A DNA stretch of 64,000 nt from Morganella psychrotolerans. Lineage in GTDB: Bacteria; Pseudomonadota; Gammaproteobacteria; Enterobacterales; Enterobacteriaceae. The DNA is taken from positions 1-64,000 of the forward strand of contig NZ_LZEX01000009.1 in the NCBI RefSeq assembly GCF_001676055.1. The letters run 5' to 3'. Positions 7,455-14,661 of the stretch are shown here, one piece after another (position 1 is the first letter of the stretch; every line of letters begins with the position of its first letter). The notes beneath the pieces are model-generated. The model ran no database searches. It had not been told where the DNA came from and worked only from the letters and a program-made list of their open reading frames with translations. The translations under genes and the position numbers were made by a program.

Positions 7455-8131
7455 CACAGAATATCTTTACGCCAGCGTTCGAGTAAATAATGTTTGGGGT
7501 AAGGTAATTTATCCGGCAAAACAGTATACGTTTGGATCCTGTCCAGACGGAAATGCCGGTAATTTTGCCGTAATTCACACCAGGCGGCGAGCACCTGAAC
7601 GTCTTTCATATATCCGACAGCAACCGGCCAGATAACCCGGCTGCTTAATTGTTTTTTTTCATCCTGATAATCAATTTGTGCTTTCAGTTCTTCCCGCAGG
7701 CTGCGGCGTAATTCTTTGGCGATTTGATTATCAACCTGAGTAAGTTGTGTGGAGAGAGCAAATAAGGTGCTCTGACTGAATATCACCTGAGATTCATTTT
7801 CAACAACAGAGTTAATTTTATTTGCGGCACGTTTTGCCGAGGCTTTCAGTTCATCATCTGCATTATTTTGTACCCAGCGCAAACCAAGGACCAGCGCTTC
7901 CAGCTCATTGACATCAAATATCAGCGGCGGCAATAACAAGCCTGATTTCAACTGATAACCGATACCTGCTTCCCCGGTAATTTCTGCACCCTGACAACGT
8001 AATGATTCAATATCCCGGTAGATGGATCGCACACTGATTTGTAATTGTGAGGCAAGGGACTCTGCAGTCACCGGGTAGCGATTTTCTTTCAGGATTTGTA
8101 ATAACGTGAGCAGGCGTTGAGTTCGGGTCAT
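7436..8131 (-). CDS. HTH and WYL domain transcriptional regulator (YafY family)
   Basis: From MTRTQRLLTLLQIL the protein has 231 residues. Residues 1-55 form a winged helix-turn-helix (HTH_11 type: PVTAESLASQLQISVRSIYR, then DIESLRCQGAEI), and the rest is a WYL sensor domain that in this family often binds a ligand or nucleic acid. The frame can be extended 21 codons upstream to an ATG at 8194, but homologues begin at MTRTQR, so I chose that start; neither has a strong ribosome binding site. The last residues (CIPNAT) are encoded by an ERIC-type repeat, suggesting the native C-terminus was replaced. It may control the glutathione transferase gene downstream, by proximity only. Confidence 0.82.
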   Translation of the reverse strand: MTRTQRLLTLLQILKENRYPVTAESLASQLQISVRSIYRDIESLRCQGAEITGEAGIGYQLKSGLLLPPLIFDVNELEALVLGLRWVQNNADDELKASAKRAANKINSVVENESQVIFSQSTLFALSTQLTQVDNQIAKELRRSLREELKAQIDYQDEKKQLSSRVIWPVAVGYMKDVQVLAAWCELRQNYRHFRLDRIQTYTVLPDKLPYPKHYLLERWRKDILCIPNAT

Positions 8132-8216
8132 GAATGTATCAGCCGGTTGTTGTTTGTGACGCGGTTGTATGAGGGCATCATAACAGTGATGCATCTATTA
8201 TAGTACCGGATGATTA

Positions 8217-8684
8217 TCAGGGATTGATAACCAGCCCTTCGTCTGTTATTTCACCGCACATAACACCGCTTAGCAGCCAGGTTTTTATTAATGTGAGCAA
8301 AACTTGGTCGTTTAGCCTGGTTTTTCCGGTCAGTGCACACTCGTGGATAATTAATGTGCGGATCCCGGTTTGGTGTAATTCACGGATATTTTTTTCATCA
8401 CGCGCTTTATTTTCAGACAGTTTTTTTTGCCAGAATTCTGTTCGTGTAGTGGGAAGGCGGAATTTATCACAATCATGCATATGCCAGAAACAGCCGTGGA
8501 TAAATATAGCTGTACGGTATTTTGCCATCCAGATATCGGGTTTCCCGGGCAGGTTGGCAGGGCACAAGCGAAAACGAAAGCCATTGTTATGCAATAATTT
8601 TCGGATGTGGAGTTCCGGTCCTGTATCCCGGTTTTTAATTGCCTGCATATTCCGGGAGCGGGTTTCTTTATTATGCACATCCAT
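8217..8684 (-). CDS. vsr: Very short patch repair endonuclease Vsr
   Basis: 155 residues that match Vsr throughout: DVHNKETRSRNMQAI start, then PGKPDIWMAKYRTAIFIHGC with the FIHGCFWH block holding catalytic and zinc-binding residues, then LPTTRTEFWQKKLSENKARD and a late LIIHECAL. Vsr nicks DNA 5' of the T in T:G mismatches formed when 5-methylcytosine deaminates within Dcm sites, starting short-patch repair. It is normally next to dcm; here the dcm-type gene is 1.2 kb upstream in the same direction, separated by a YadA-like adhesin gene and an ERIC-type repeat. The gene looks complete. Confidence 0.95.
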   Translation of the reverse strand: MDVHNKETRSRNMQAIKNRDTGPELHIRKLLHNNGFRFRLCPANLPGKPDIWMAKYRTAIFIHGCFWHMHDCDKFRLPTTRTEFWQKKLSENKARDEKNIRELHQTGIRTLIIHECALTGKTRLNDQVLLTLIKTWLLSGVMCGEITDEGLVINP

Positions 8685-8739
8685 AATCCGATATTCCGGC
8701 TGAAAGTCTGTTCAGTATAATGACAAGATACTCTCATTA

Positions 8740-8797
8740 TATACCCAACGTCATTCATGCCGCCAACAAACCTGCAGTTCTAATGAATAAGGGTATA
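8740..8797. repeat. Short (58 bp) ERIC-type repeat upstream of vsr
   Basis: Begins TATACCCAACGTCATTCA and ends AATGAATAAGGGTATA, with CCAACAAACCTGCAG between. It lacks the middle of the full 126-bp copies and is in the opposite orientation to the copy at 7386-7454. Confidence 0.82.
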
Positions 8798-8893
8798 AAC
8801 CGAAAAATCAGGAGGAGGAGCATGAAGATAAATACAATGGGGTAACTATCTGTAATATAACGCAGAGGTATCCCTCTGCGCGGTCACTACTAA

Positions 8894-9724
8894 TTACCAG
8901 CCGATGGCAAGACCTGCACCAACAACCGAGTTATTATCGTTATCGAGGGAGGTATTGATACGGATATTTGTATTCTCAAATGGTTTATATTGCGCACCTG
9001 CGGCGATGGCATTTCCATTTTTGTAATTACCGACCCCTATCCCGAACGAAAAATTATTTGCAGTAACATAAGGGATTGATGATATAGCGGTTACACCGGC
9101 AAGACCTGCATTTACACGTTTTTCAAAAGTATCGATACGCTGTTCATTTTTAGTAAGCTGTGTTTTTATTTTTTTAAATTGTTGATCATGTTTATTCGTC
9201 GATTCATTGATTTTATTATTTGTATAGTGTGTACTTGTATTTATAGCATCATTTTTTGAAATGTTAATATTGTCCTGAATATTCTCTGCTTTTTGATTTA
9301 ATTGCAGAACATTAACGGCATCATTATCTTCAGTGCCTGCAGCCACATTTATTAATTGTTTTTTGACATAGTTGTTCCCGATAGAAACTGTTCGTGAACG
9401 ACCTGTATATGCACCATACCCGAGTGCAACAGAGTCTTCTCCGGCTGCTCTTGAGTAAGCACCAAGGCTGACAGTATGGTGCTTTTCAGATTTTGCATTG
9501 TTACCGACAGCAACAGTATAGTCGCCCTGAGATGTGGCTGATACACCTGAAATAACAGATTTATAGTCGTGATAGCTATCTGAAAATGAATGATATTGAA
9601 CTGCAGGAGTACTAAAAACAGGGGGTGTGTGTGTGATGTCATACGGTGAATCAGCAAGAGTATTTCCGGTATAACAAGATGATACGAGTAATCCAATAAG
9701 CGTGCTGCATTTAATTAATTTCAT
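8894..9724 (-). CDS. Small YadA-type trimeric autotransporter adhesin
   Basis: 276 residues: a signal peptide (KLIKCSTLIGLLVSSCYTG), a short head with left-handed beta-roll repeats (TVAVGNNAKS, TVSLGAYSRA, SVALGYGAYT, TVSIGNN), a neck-like VAAGTEDNDAVNVLQLNQ, a coiled-coil stalk rich in Asn, Lys and Ile (about residues 140-200), and a YadA anchor domain ending VVGAGLAIGW that would form the outer-membrane barrel as a trimer. It is far shorter than classical adhesins, so it is a compact member exposing a small head. The AT-rich codons and its position between dcm-type and vsr genes suggest insertion into that pair. What it binds cannot be told. Confidence 0.85.
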   Translation of the reverse strand: MKLIKCSTLIGLLVSSCYTGNTLADSPYDITHTPPVFSTPAVQYHSFSDSYHDYKSVISGVSATSQGDYTVAVGNNAKSEKHHTVSLGAYSRAAGEDSVALGYGAYTGRSRTVSIGNNYVKKQLINVAAGTEDNDAVNVLQLNQKAENIQDNINISKNDAINTSTHYTNNKINESTNKHDQQFKKIKTQLTKNEQRIDTFEKRVNAGLAGVTAISSIPYVTANNFSFGIGVGNYKNGNAIAAGAQYKPFENTNIRINTSLDNDNNSVVGAGLAIGW

Positions 9725-9911
9725 AATTAATATCCATTTTATTATGTTATTTTTGATTTGTTTCTATTAAAAACGGGCGGAAATATATCAATAAACACGT
9801 TTTTTTTACTTTCATATTTCAAACATATTTATTGATTATAAATGTAGTGTCTTTTTTGCATGCAGATATAACTCTGTATAAAATATACAGAGTTATATAC
9901 CGATGCTGTTT

Positions 9912-11033
9912 TTATTTTTTCGGGCGAGAAGAACCGGCAGATTTTAGTGCAGAGATTAATTTTTCTGCAATAGCATCGACGACTGTCATACAGACAGAGT
10001 TACCAAACTGTTTATATATCTGCCCTTGTGAAACAGCATTGGTAATATAATCAGACGGAAATCCCTGAAGGTCAGCACATTCCCGGGGTGTCAGCTTCCG
10101 TGGATTTTTGCCCATGTGAGACTGATCAATCAGAATTTCTGAGCCGTCTTTATAATAACGGGCGCTGAGTGTATTGGTATATTCACTCTCTTCATTAAAT
10201 AAGCAATAACCGAACCCGTTACCCCGCTCTTTATGTTCTCTTTTCCGTTTCTGATGACCTTCCCATAATTTATCCGAGATGGTAAAGCGATCTTTTTTAT
10301 ATTGCAGTGCATCGTCTGCCAGGGCTTTCCTGCTTTGCAGAATATTGCCGAGCCGGGTAGGGGCATAGCTTGGTTCAGGCCAGGAAAATAAGGTGTCGAA
10401 ATCAGCATCAGGGAATTGGTTGCGATCAAAACCAACAATAAAAATACGTTCCCGGTTTTGCGGAATACCAAAGTCTGCGGCACGCAGTACCCGGAAATCT
10501 ACCCAATAATTGAGTTTTTCTGACAGCGCTGTGCGGGCTTCTTCACTCAGCGGAAGATGATCCGGGACGGCTTGTTCATGTGTGCCGCGCAGGATGTCGA
10601 GAATGGTTTGTAATGTGCGCCCGCCATCATGTCCGCGTAGTTGCTTTACATTTTCGAGCAGAAAGGCCTTTGGTTTCTTTTCTGTCATAATGCGCTGAAT
10701 TTCAAAGAACATGGTTCCGCGCGTATCATTAAATCCCTGGCGAAAGCCCGCCTGAGAGAATGCCTGGCAGGGAAAGCCACCGAGCAGTACATCATGATCC
10801 GGAATATCTTTTGCGGCTATCTGCGTAATATCGCCGTTGGGGAGATCACCGAAATTGGCAAGATAAGTGCGCTGGGCAAATTTATCCCATTCTGAGGTGA
10901 AAACACAGCGTCCGCCCTGTTTCTGAAAGGGAAGGCGGATCCCGCCGATACCGGCAAACAGGTCAATAAAGGTGAATGTGCATTCATCTTTTGGTGACTG
11001 CCGGAAAGGGGCGTCCTCAGGGTGTTTTTTCAA
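9912..11033 (-). CDS. DNA cytosine-5 methyltransferase, Dcm-like
   Basis: 373 residues with all main m5C motifs: I FIDLFAGIGGIRLPF, IV GGFPCQAFSQAGF (catalytic Cys), VI LLENVKQLRGHD, VIII PQNRERIFIVGF, and after the target-recognition region IX-like RKLTPRECADLQGFP and X YKQFGNSV. The shared GNGFGY and TLSARYYKDG blocks also occur in E. coli Dcm, but the ~85-residue N-terminal extension of Dcm is absent. Together with the nearby vsr this suggests methylation of a CCWGG-like site; the exact target is inferred. The start is TTG behind GGAG with 6 bases between. No cognate restriction gene is visible, so it acts as an orphan methylase. Confidence 0.88.
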   Translation of the reverse strand: MKKHPEDAPFRQSPKDECTFTFIDLFAGIGGIRLPFQKQGGRCVFTSEWDKFAQRTYLANFGDLPNGDITQIAAKDIPDHDVLLGGFPCQAFSQAGFRQGFNDTRGTMFFEIQRIMTEKKPKAFLLENVKQLRGHDGGRTLQTILDILRGTHEQAVPDHLPLSEEARTALSEKLNYWVDFRVLRAADFGIPQNRERIFIVGFDRNQFPDADFDTLFSWPEPSYAPTRLGNILQSRKALADDALQYKKDRFTISDKLWEGHQKRKREHKERGNGFGYCLFNEESEYTNTLSARYYKDGSEILIDQSHMGKNPRKLTPRECADLQGFPSDYITNAVSQGQIYKQFGNSVCMTVVDAIAEKLISALKSAGSSRPKK

Positions 11034-11146
11034 TGTTATCTCCGGTTCGGTAAACAGCCGCCGGGCAGTGCGCCGGTTTTATCCGGGCACTATAGCACTG
11101 CCCGGGGCTCCGGGAAACCTGAGACGGTGGTTAGCTACAAAAAGTA

Positions 11147-12313
11147 TCAGTCATAGGTGGCAATTAGCCAGGCTGATCCCTGGTAATGGCCTGCTTCTGA
11201 GTTTGTTCCTTTCAGGTGACTGTTGATAGTGACTGTTTTTGAATCCCGGATATTGATGTTTAGCTCTTTCCCTGACTGACCGGTACTCTCATCTGTTATA
11301 TTTAAATCGCTATAGATAACCTTTGTTTTATCTGATGTATTTATCATCGGCAGCCGTTTTTGCGGGTCAGAATCCGGCGTATAATCAAGACGAAGCCGGA
11401 CCTTTGTCAGTGCTGAGAAATTACAAGAGTAGGTTATTTTTTCTTTTACTGTATTGTCATAATTCAGGCTGTTGAGTGTGCCATGGCGAATCTCTAATTG
11501 CCCGCCGGTTCCCGTTGATGTACTGGTTTTACACGATGACGGGATATTAATCACAGAGGGTGCTAACCGCAATGGTATAGTTGTTTGTGACATTATGGCA
11601 GGAGATGAGGCATCGATTACCGGACCATAGCCAGACCCCCGTGATGAAAAATAAACCTGCAGCCCGCCCAGATCCGTTTGTGGAATATAGAGCTGGCTAT
11701 CAACCGGTTTATTGACCAGAAAAAATGACAGTTTAAATGGTAATACCTCATTAAATGCAGATGCGCTGACTATTTCTGGTCTGGAGGAGTTTGTTCCTGA
11801 GCAGGTATAGATACTTTTTTTACTCCAGTAAGTACTAATAGAATAGTCAATTCCGATGACTAAATTCTTAGTAACATAATAACCCACCATCGTCCCGGAT
11901 ATTATAGTGCGTTGTAATGAGCCGTTCATTGCAAAGTTATGGTGTGCGCCGTCGGGTGGCCCATATGTTCCCTGGTTGGGGCCGAGAGCTGAATAAACTT
12001 TTCCCAGACATTTTACCTGCCCTGTTATACTCAGGTTACTGCTGCCTGCTCCAAGGGTTATTGTTGGGCCTATCTGGTAATAATTTATACCGTCTGTTCC
12101 TTTTATAGGGATCTCAGACAGTGTTGTATTACTGTTCAGACGGACAAGATAGCCATCTGCCGGATTAACAATATAGGGAATGTAATCTGCACGTGATGAT
12201 GTATTGGTAATTCCCGTGATCAGCACAGCAGCGGGCAGTAAGCGAAGAATACATTTGCGGATTGCCGTCTGGTCGTGTGTATTTTTTCGGGTATGTGGCT
12301 TTATTAATGACAT
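11147..12313 (-). CDS. Fimbrial tip adhesin, last gene of the first MR/P-like operon
   Basis: About 388 residues, starting at the ATG behind AGGAGTTTCCGTG (a GTG one codon earlier is also possible). An N-terminal stretch of ~20 polar residues precedes a hydrophobic signal segment (LLPAAVLITGITNTSS). The first ~200 residues would be the receptor-binding domain, and the last ~140 a pilin-type domain with a Cys pair (SSCKTST, YSCNFS) and a C-terminal strand ending GSAWLIATYD. Position at the promoter-distal end and the two-domain size fit a tip adhesin in the place of mrpH, but it is longer than MrpH and I do not see its HxH zinc motif. The ligand is unknown. Confidence 0.75.
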   Translation of the reverse strand: MSLIKPHTRKNTHDQTAIRKCILRLLPAAVLITGITNTSSRADYIPYIVNPADGYLVRLNSNTTLSEIPIKGTDGINYYQIGPTITLGAGSSNLSITGQVKCLGKVYSALGPNQGTYGPPDGAHHNFAMNGSLQRTIISGTMVGYYVTKNLVIGIDYSISTYWSKKSIYTCSGTNSSRPEIVSASAFNEVLPFKLSFFLVNKPVDSQLYIPQTDLGGLQVYFSSRGSGYGPVIDASSPAIMSQTTIPLRLAPSVINIPSSCKTSTSTGTGGQLEIRHGTLNSLNYDNTVKEKITYSCNFSALTKVRLRLDYTPDSDPQKRLPMINTSDKTKVIYSDLNITDESTGQSGKELNINIRDSKTVTINSHLKGTNSEAGHYQGSAWLIATYD

Positions 12314-12327
12314 CACGGAAACTCCTG

Positions 12328-12858
12328 TTAATCATAAACAATCTGTACTGTCATTGAGGCGGTGAATTTTCCCGGGGCCAATTTTTCCGGGGGGATGGTG
12401 CTGACTAAATCTGCCTGTAAATCAATTCGATATTCGGTATCATTAACTTTTTCTGGTGTAATACGTTTTGACTGACCAACTTCCAGCGATTTAACTGTGC
12501 CTCCGGTGATATCATTAAAATTAATGCCCAGGTTGCTGATACTGGTTTCCAGTACAGGCTTTCCATTGTAATCAATTGATTTTCCGGTATTTGGTGTCAA
12601 AACAATAGCCATGTTTTTTCTGAAATCACAGTTTGACAGATATAATGGAAACTCCCGGAATACTGTGGATTTATTAACCACATCAATATTTTGTGAACCA
12701 AAACTAATGTTTAATGGTGTACTGTTATTGTTACTGCGGATATCACAGGCGGGTGCCATCATTTCAGCAGTGACATTAATCACTACATCAGCATAGCTGT
12801 TTGATATCCATAATATGGATAACAGAATGAGGTTTTTTATTATTCTGATAATATTCAT
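12328..12858 (-). CDS. Minor fimbrial subunit (MrpG position)
   Basis: 176 residues with a signal peptide ending at about NSYA, a pilin-like beta sandwich with the Cys pair in APACDIRS and LSNCDFRK, and a final strand ending TVQIVYD. It occupies the place of mrpG, just before the adhesin gene (11-14 bases) and overlapping the preceding gene by one base (TAATG), so translation is coupled. Minor subunits of this kind form the tip fibrillum or adaptor joining rod and adhesin; which role this one has is inferred from position. Confidence 0.82.
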   Translation of the reverse strand: MNIIRIIKNLILLSILWISNSYADVVINVTAEMMAPACDIRSNNNSTPLNISFGSQNIDVVNKSTVFREFPLYLSNCDFRKNMAIVLTPNTGKSIDYNGKPVLETSISNLGINFNDITGGTVKSLEVGQSKRITPEKVNDTEYRIDLQADLVSTIPPEKLAPGKFTASMTVQIVYD

Positions 12859-13391
12859 TATTCATACTCCACAGCAAAGGTAACTGTGCCTGTGAAATCA
12901 CCGATGCTGGCGTCACCGGTCGGGGGTTTATGAACAATCACACCAAAATTCAGTCGTTGCTGATTTTCAATTTCAGATACGGTTCCCACTTTCATGGGTT
13001 TATTCCAACTTACCGGGTTATTATCTTTGTCACGGATCCCAAGATAAACACCACTGCTTCCCTGTGTGGGAAATACTTTTTCATTTCCGATATCAATGAC
13101 TTGAGTGTTTTTCCAGGTAAGTTTGATACTTTTTTGTAGATCAGTTGTGCTGCATTTATCAATAGCGATAAAAAAAGGCGTAGCGTAACTGGTGCCTTGC
13201 TCATTAATTGTCCGCCAATGCAGGTTTTCTAACTTAATTTCTTTATTGACGGATTCCTGAGATACTTTGCATGCTGTACTCAGTAATTCACCGCTAAATT
13301 CAATAACCAATTCTCCGGCACTGAATGCGGATGGAGAAAATAAACCGGAAAACAGAGAGATCAGCCCTGCGGTATATAAACATTTATTCAT
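12858..13391 (-). CDS. Minor fimbrial subunit (MrpF position)
   Basis: 177 residues: signal peptide CLYTAGLISLFSGLFSPSAF then SAGELVIEFSGELL, the start of a pilin domain. The Cys pair is STACKVSQ and IDKCSTTD, and the last strand ends VTFAVEYE with the penultimate Tyr typical of chaperone-usher subunits. Its start overlaps the preceding gene by eight bases. By order in the operon (A-B-usher-chaperone-E-F-G-adhesin) it corresponds to mrpF of Proteus mirabilis, a tip or adaptor subunit. The assignment is by gene order, not by a sequence search. Confidence 0.82.
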   Translation of the reverse strand: MNKCLYTAGLISLFSGLFSPSAFSAGELVIEFSGELLSTACKVSQESVNKEIKLENLHWRTINEQGTSYATPFFIAIDKCSTTDLQKSIKLTWKNTQVIDIGNEKVFPTQGSSGVYLGIRDKDNNPVSWNKPMKVGTVSEIENQQRLNFGVIVHKPPTGDASIGDFTGTVTFAVEYE

Positions 13392-13803
13392 AGCGGATCT
13401 CCACTCGTGATGAAGTATTATGCTTTATTTTTCCGTTTTGTTTCAAAATGTTGTCACCATTCCCCAGTCGTACAGAGTGCCAATCGGAGTATTGTTTATA
13501 TTTTGCATCATAGAAACGGACAGATACGGGGTTATCTGCCATAACATGTTGCAAGTTCATATTGCGAAAGTCAGAACCTGCACCACATCCGGTTAGTAGC
13601 GGCCATGCCGCGTCTTTAATTTGTAAATTACAGGGAGCGTTAAAGATAGCTGCATTAACAATGATATCTCCCCGGAGGACATCATCGGTCACGATTTCTG
13701 GTATGGCACTAAGTTTCAGGGTAACAGAGGCGGCCGCAGTGTCATTATGCCAGGCCGATAAGCCTATGATGACCATGATCCCCCATAATGTGTTGGATTT
13801 CAT
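13384..13803 (-). CDS. Minor fimbrial subunit (MrpE position)
   Basis: 139 residues from the ATG behind AGAGGCAACAGTA; an upstream ATG at 13824 is in frame but has no better ribosome binding site. A signal peptide (NTLWGIMVIIGLSAWHNDTA) precedes a short pilin domain with Cys residues in NAPCNLQ and LTGCGAG and a terminal strand ending RVEIRYE. It is shorter than the other subunits, matching the small mrpE-type subunits. It follows the chaperone gene by about 48 bases and overlaps the next gene, so it belongs to the same transcript. Confidence 0.8.
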   Translation of the reverse strand: MKSNTLWGIMVIIGLSAWHNDTAAASVTLKLSAIPEIVTDDVLRGDIIVNAAIFNAPCNLQIKDAAWPLLTGCGAGSDFRNMNLQHVMADNPVSVRFYDAKYKQYSDWHSVRLGNGDNILKQNGKIKHNTSSRVEIRYE

Positions 13804-13851
13804 TACTGTTGCCTCTTTGCTCATTCTGCTGTTCTGACATCAGGTTCAGAG

Positions 13852-14589
13852 TTATTTCTCACCGGTTGCCGTGCAGGTATCTCCTTTACAGCTGAACTCA
13901 ATTGTCGGTTTGCCGCCGTAGTCATTGATATAGGTTATATGAGGTGTACTGAGCATAGCGGACGCTATATCCTGAGTAGATTTCGGCGCAATCATGATCG
14001 TTGAAAACTGACTGCTTTCTGATAATTTTTTGTCATTACCAATACCTATTACGGTCAGGTGGAATGGTGTTACGTTATTTAAACGGTATCCGGTGGCTGT
14101 TTTAGTCAGGGTGATTTTTTGTGCCCATTTGGTTTCAGCTTCCGGCACAATAGCAGCAGGACGGTAGAATAATTTAACCCGTGATTGTAGGGCAATTTGT
14201 AATGTATTGCTGTCAGTGGCACGTGGCGGAATCTCACGTACGTTAAAATAAAAAACGGATTCTTTGTCCTGAGGTAACGAATTGAGCAGCGGAGTGGTAC
14301 TCAGGCGGATAAGCGCATTTGTTTTCGGCTCCATCCGTTGCAGCGGAGGTGTGGCAATAATTGCACCCTGAGTTAATTTATGTCCCTGCATATCTTCAAT
14401 CCATGTCTGAGCCAAATAGGCCTCTGACGGGTTATCGTTAGTAATTGTAATGTTGACTGATTTTTCAGTACCGGGAAAAATAACCCGTGTCCGATCCAGC
14501 GTGACGGCACTGTACGCAGTGGTTGACGCCAGTGTGGCAACTGATATAAGTGCCGTTAATACACTCTTACGCAGATAAAAATTCAACAT
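13852..14589 (-). CDS. mrpD: Periplasmic fimbrial chaperone, PapD/MrpD type
   Basis: 245 residues from the ATG behind GAGGTATGTT; an in-frame ATG 12 bases upstream is less likely. After the signal peptide (LTALISVATLASTTAYS) come two immunoglobulin-like domains with chaperone signatures: LDRTRVIFPGTEKSVNI (conserved Arg in the cleft), YLAQTWIED, then FYFNVREIPPRA in the F1-G1 region and QIALQSRVKLFYRP (conserved Lys). The protein caps subunits by donor-strand complementation and delivers them to the usher encoded just upstream. The C-terminal Cys pair (EFSCKGDTCTATG) is typical of the MrpD/PapD branch. Confidence 0.92.
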   Translation of the reverse strand: MLNFYLRKSVLTALISVATLASTTAYSAVTLDRTRVIFPGTEKSVNITITNDNPSEAYLAQTWIEDMQGHKLTQGAIIATPPLQRMEPKTNALIRLSTTPLLNSLPQDKESVFYFNVREIPPRATDSNTLQIALQSRVKLFYRPAAIVPEAETKWAQKITLTKTATGYRLNNVTPFHLTVIGIGNDKKLSESSQFSTIMIAPKSTQDIASAMLSTPHITYINDYGGKPTIEFSCKGDTCTATGEK

Positions 14590-14661
14590 AACATACCTCA
14601 TAAAAACACATTAAATATAATGTCTGTGTGCAAACAGGGGCATCATGACCTCTGTACCAAT

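Noticed and set aside
7393-7578. Frames around the short ERIC repeat
   Set aside because: Shadows of the WYL regulator and repeat; no independent support.
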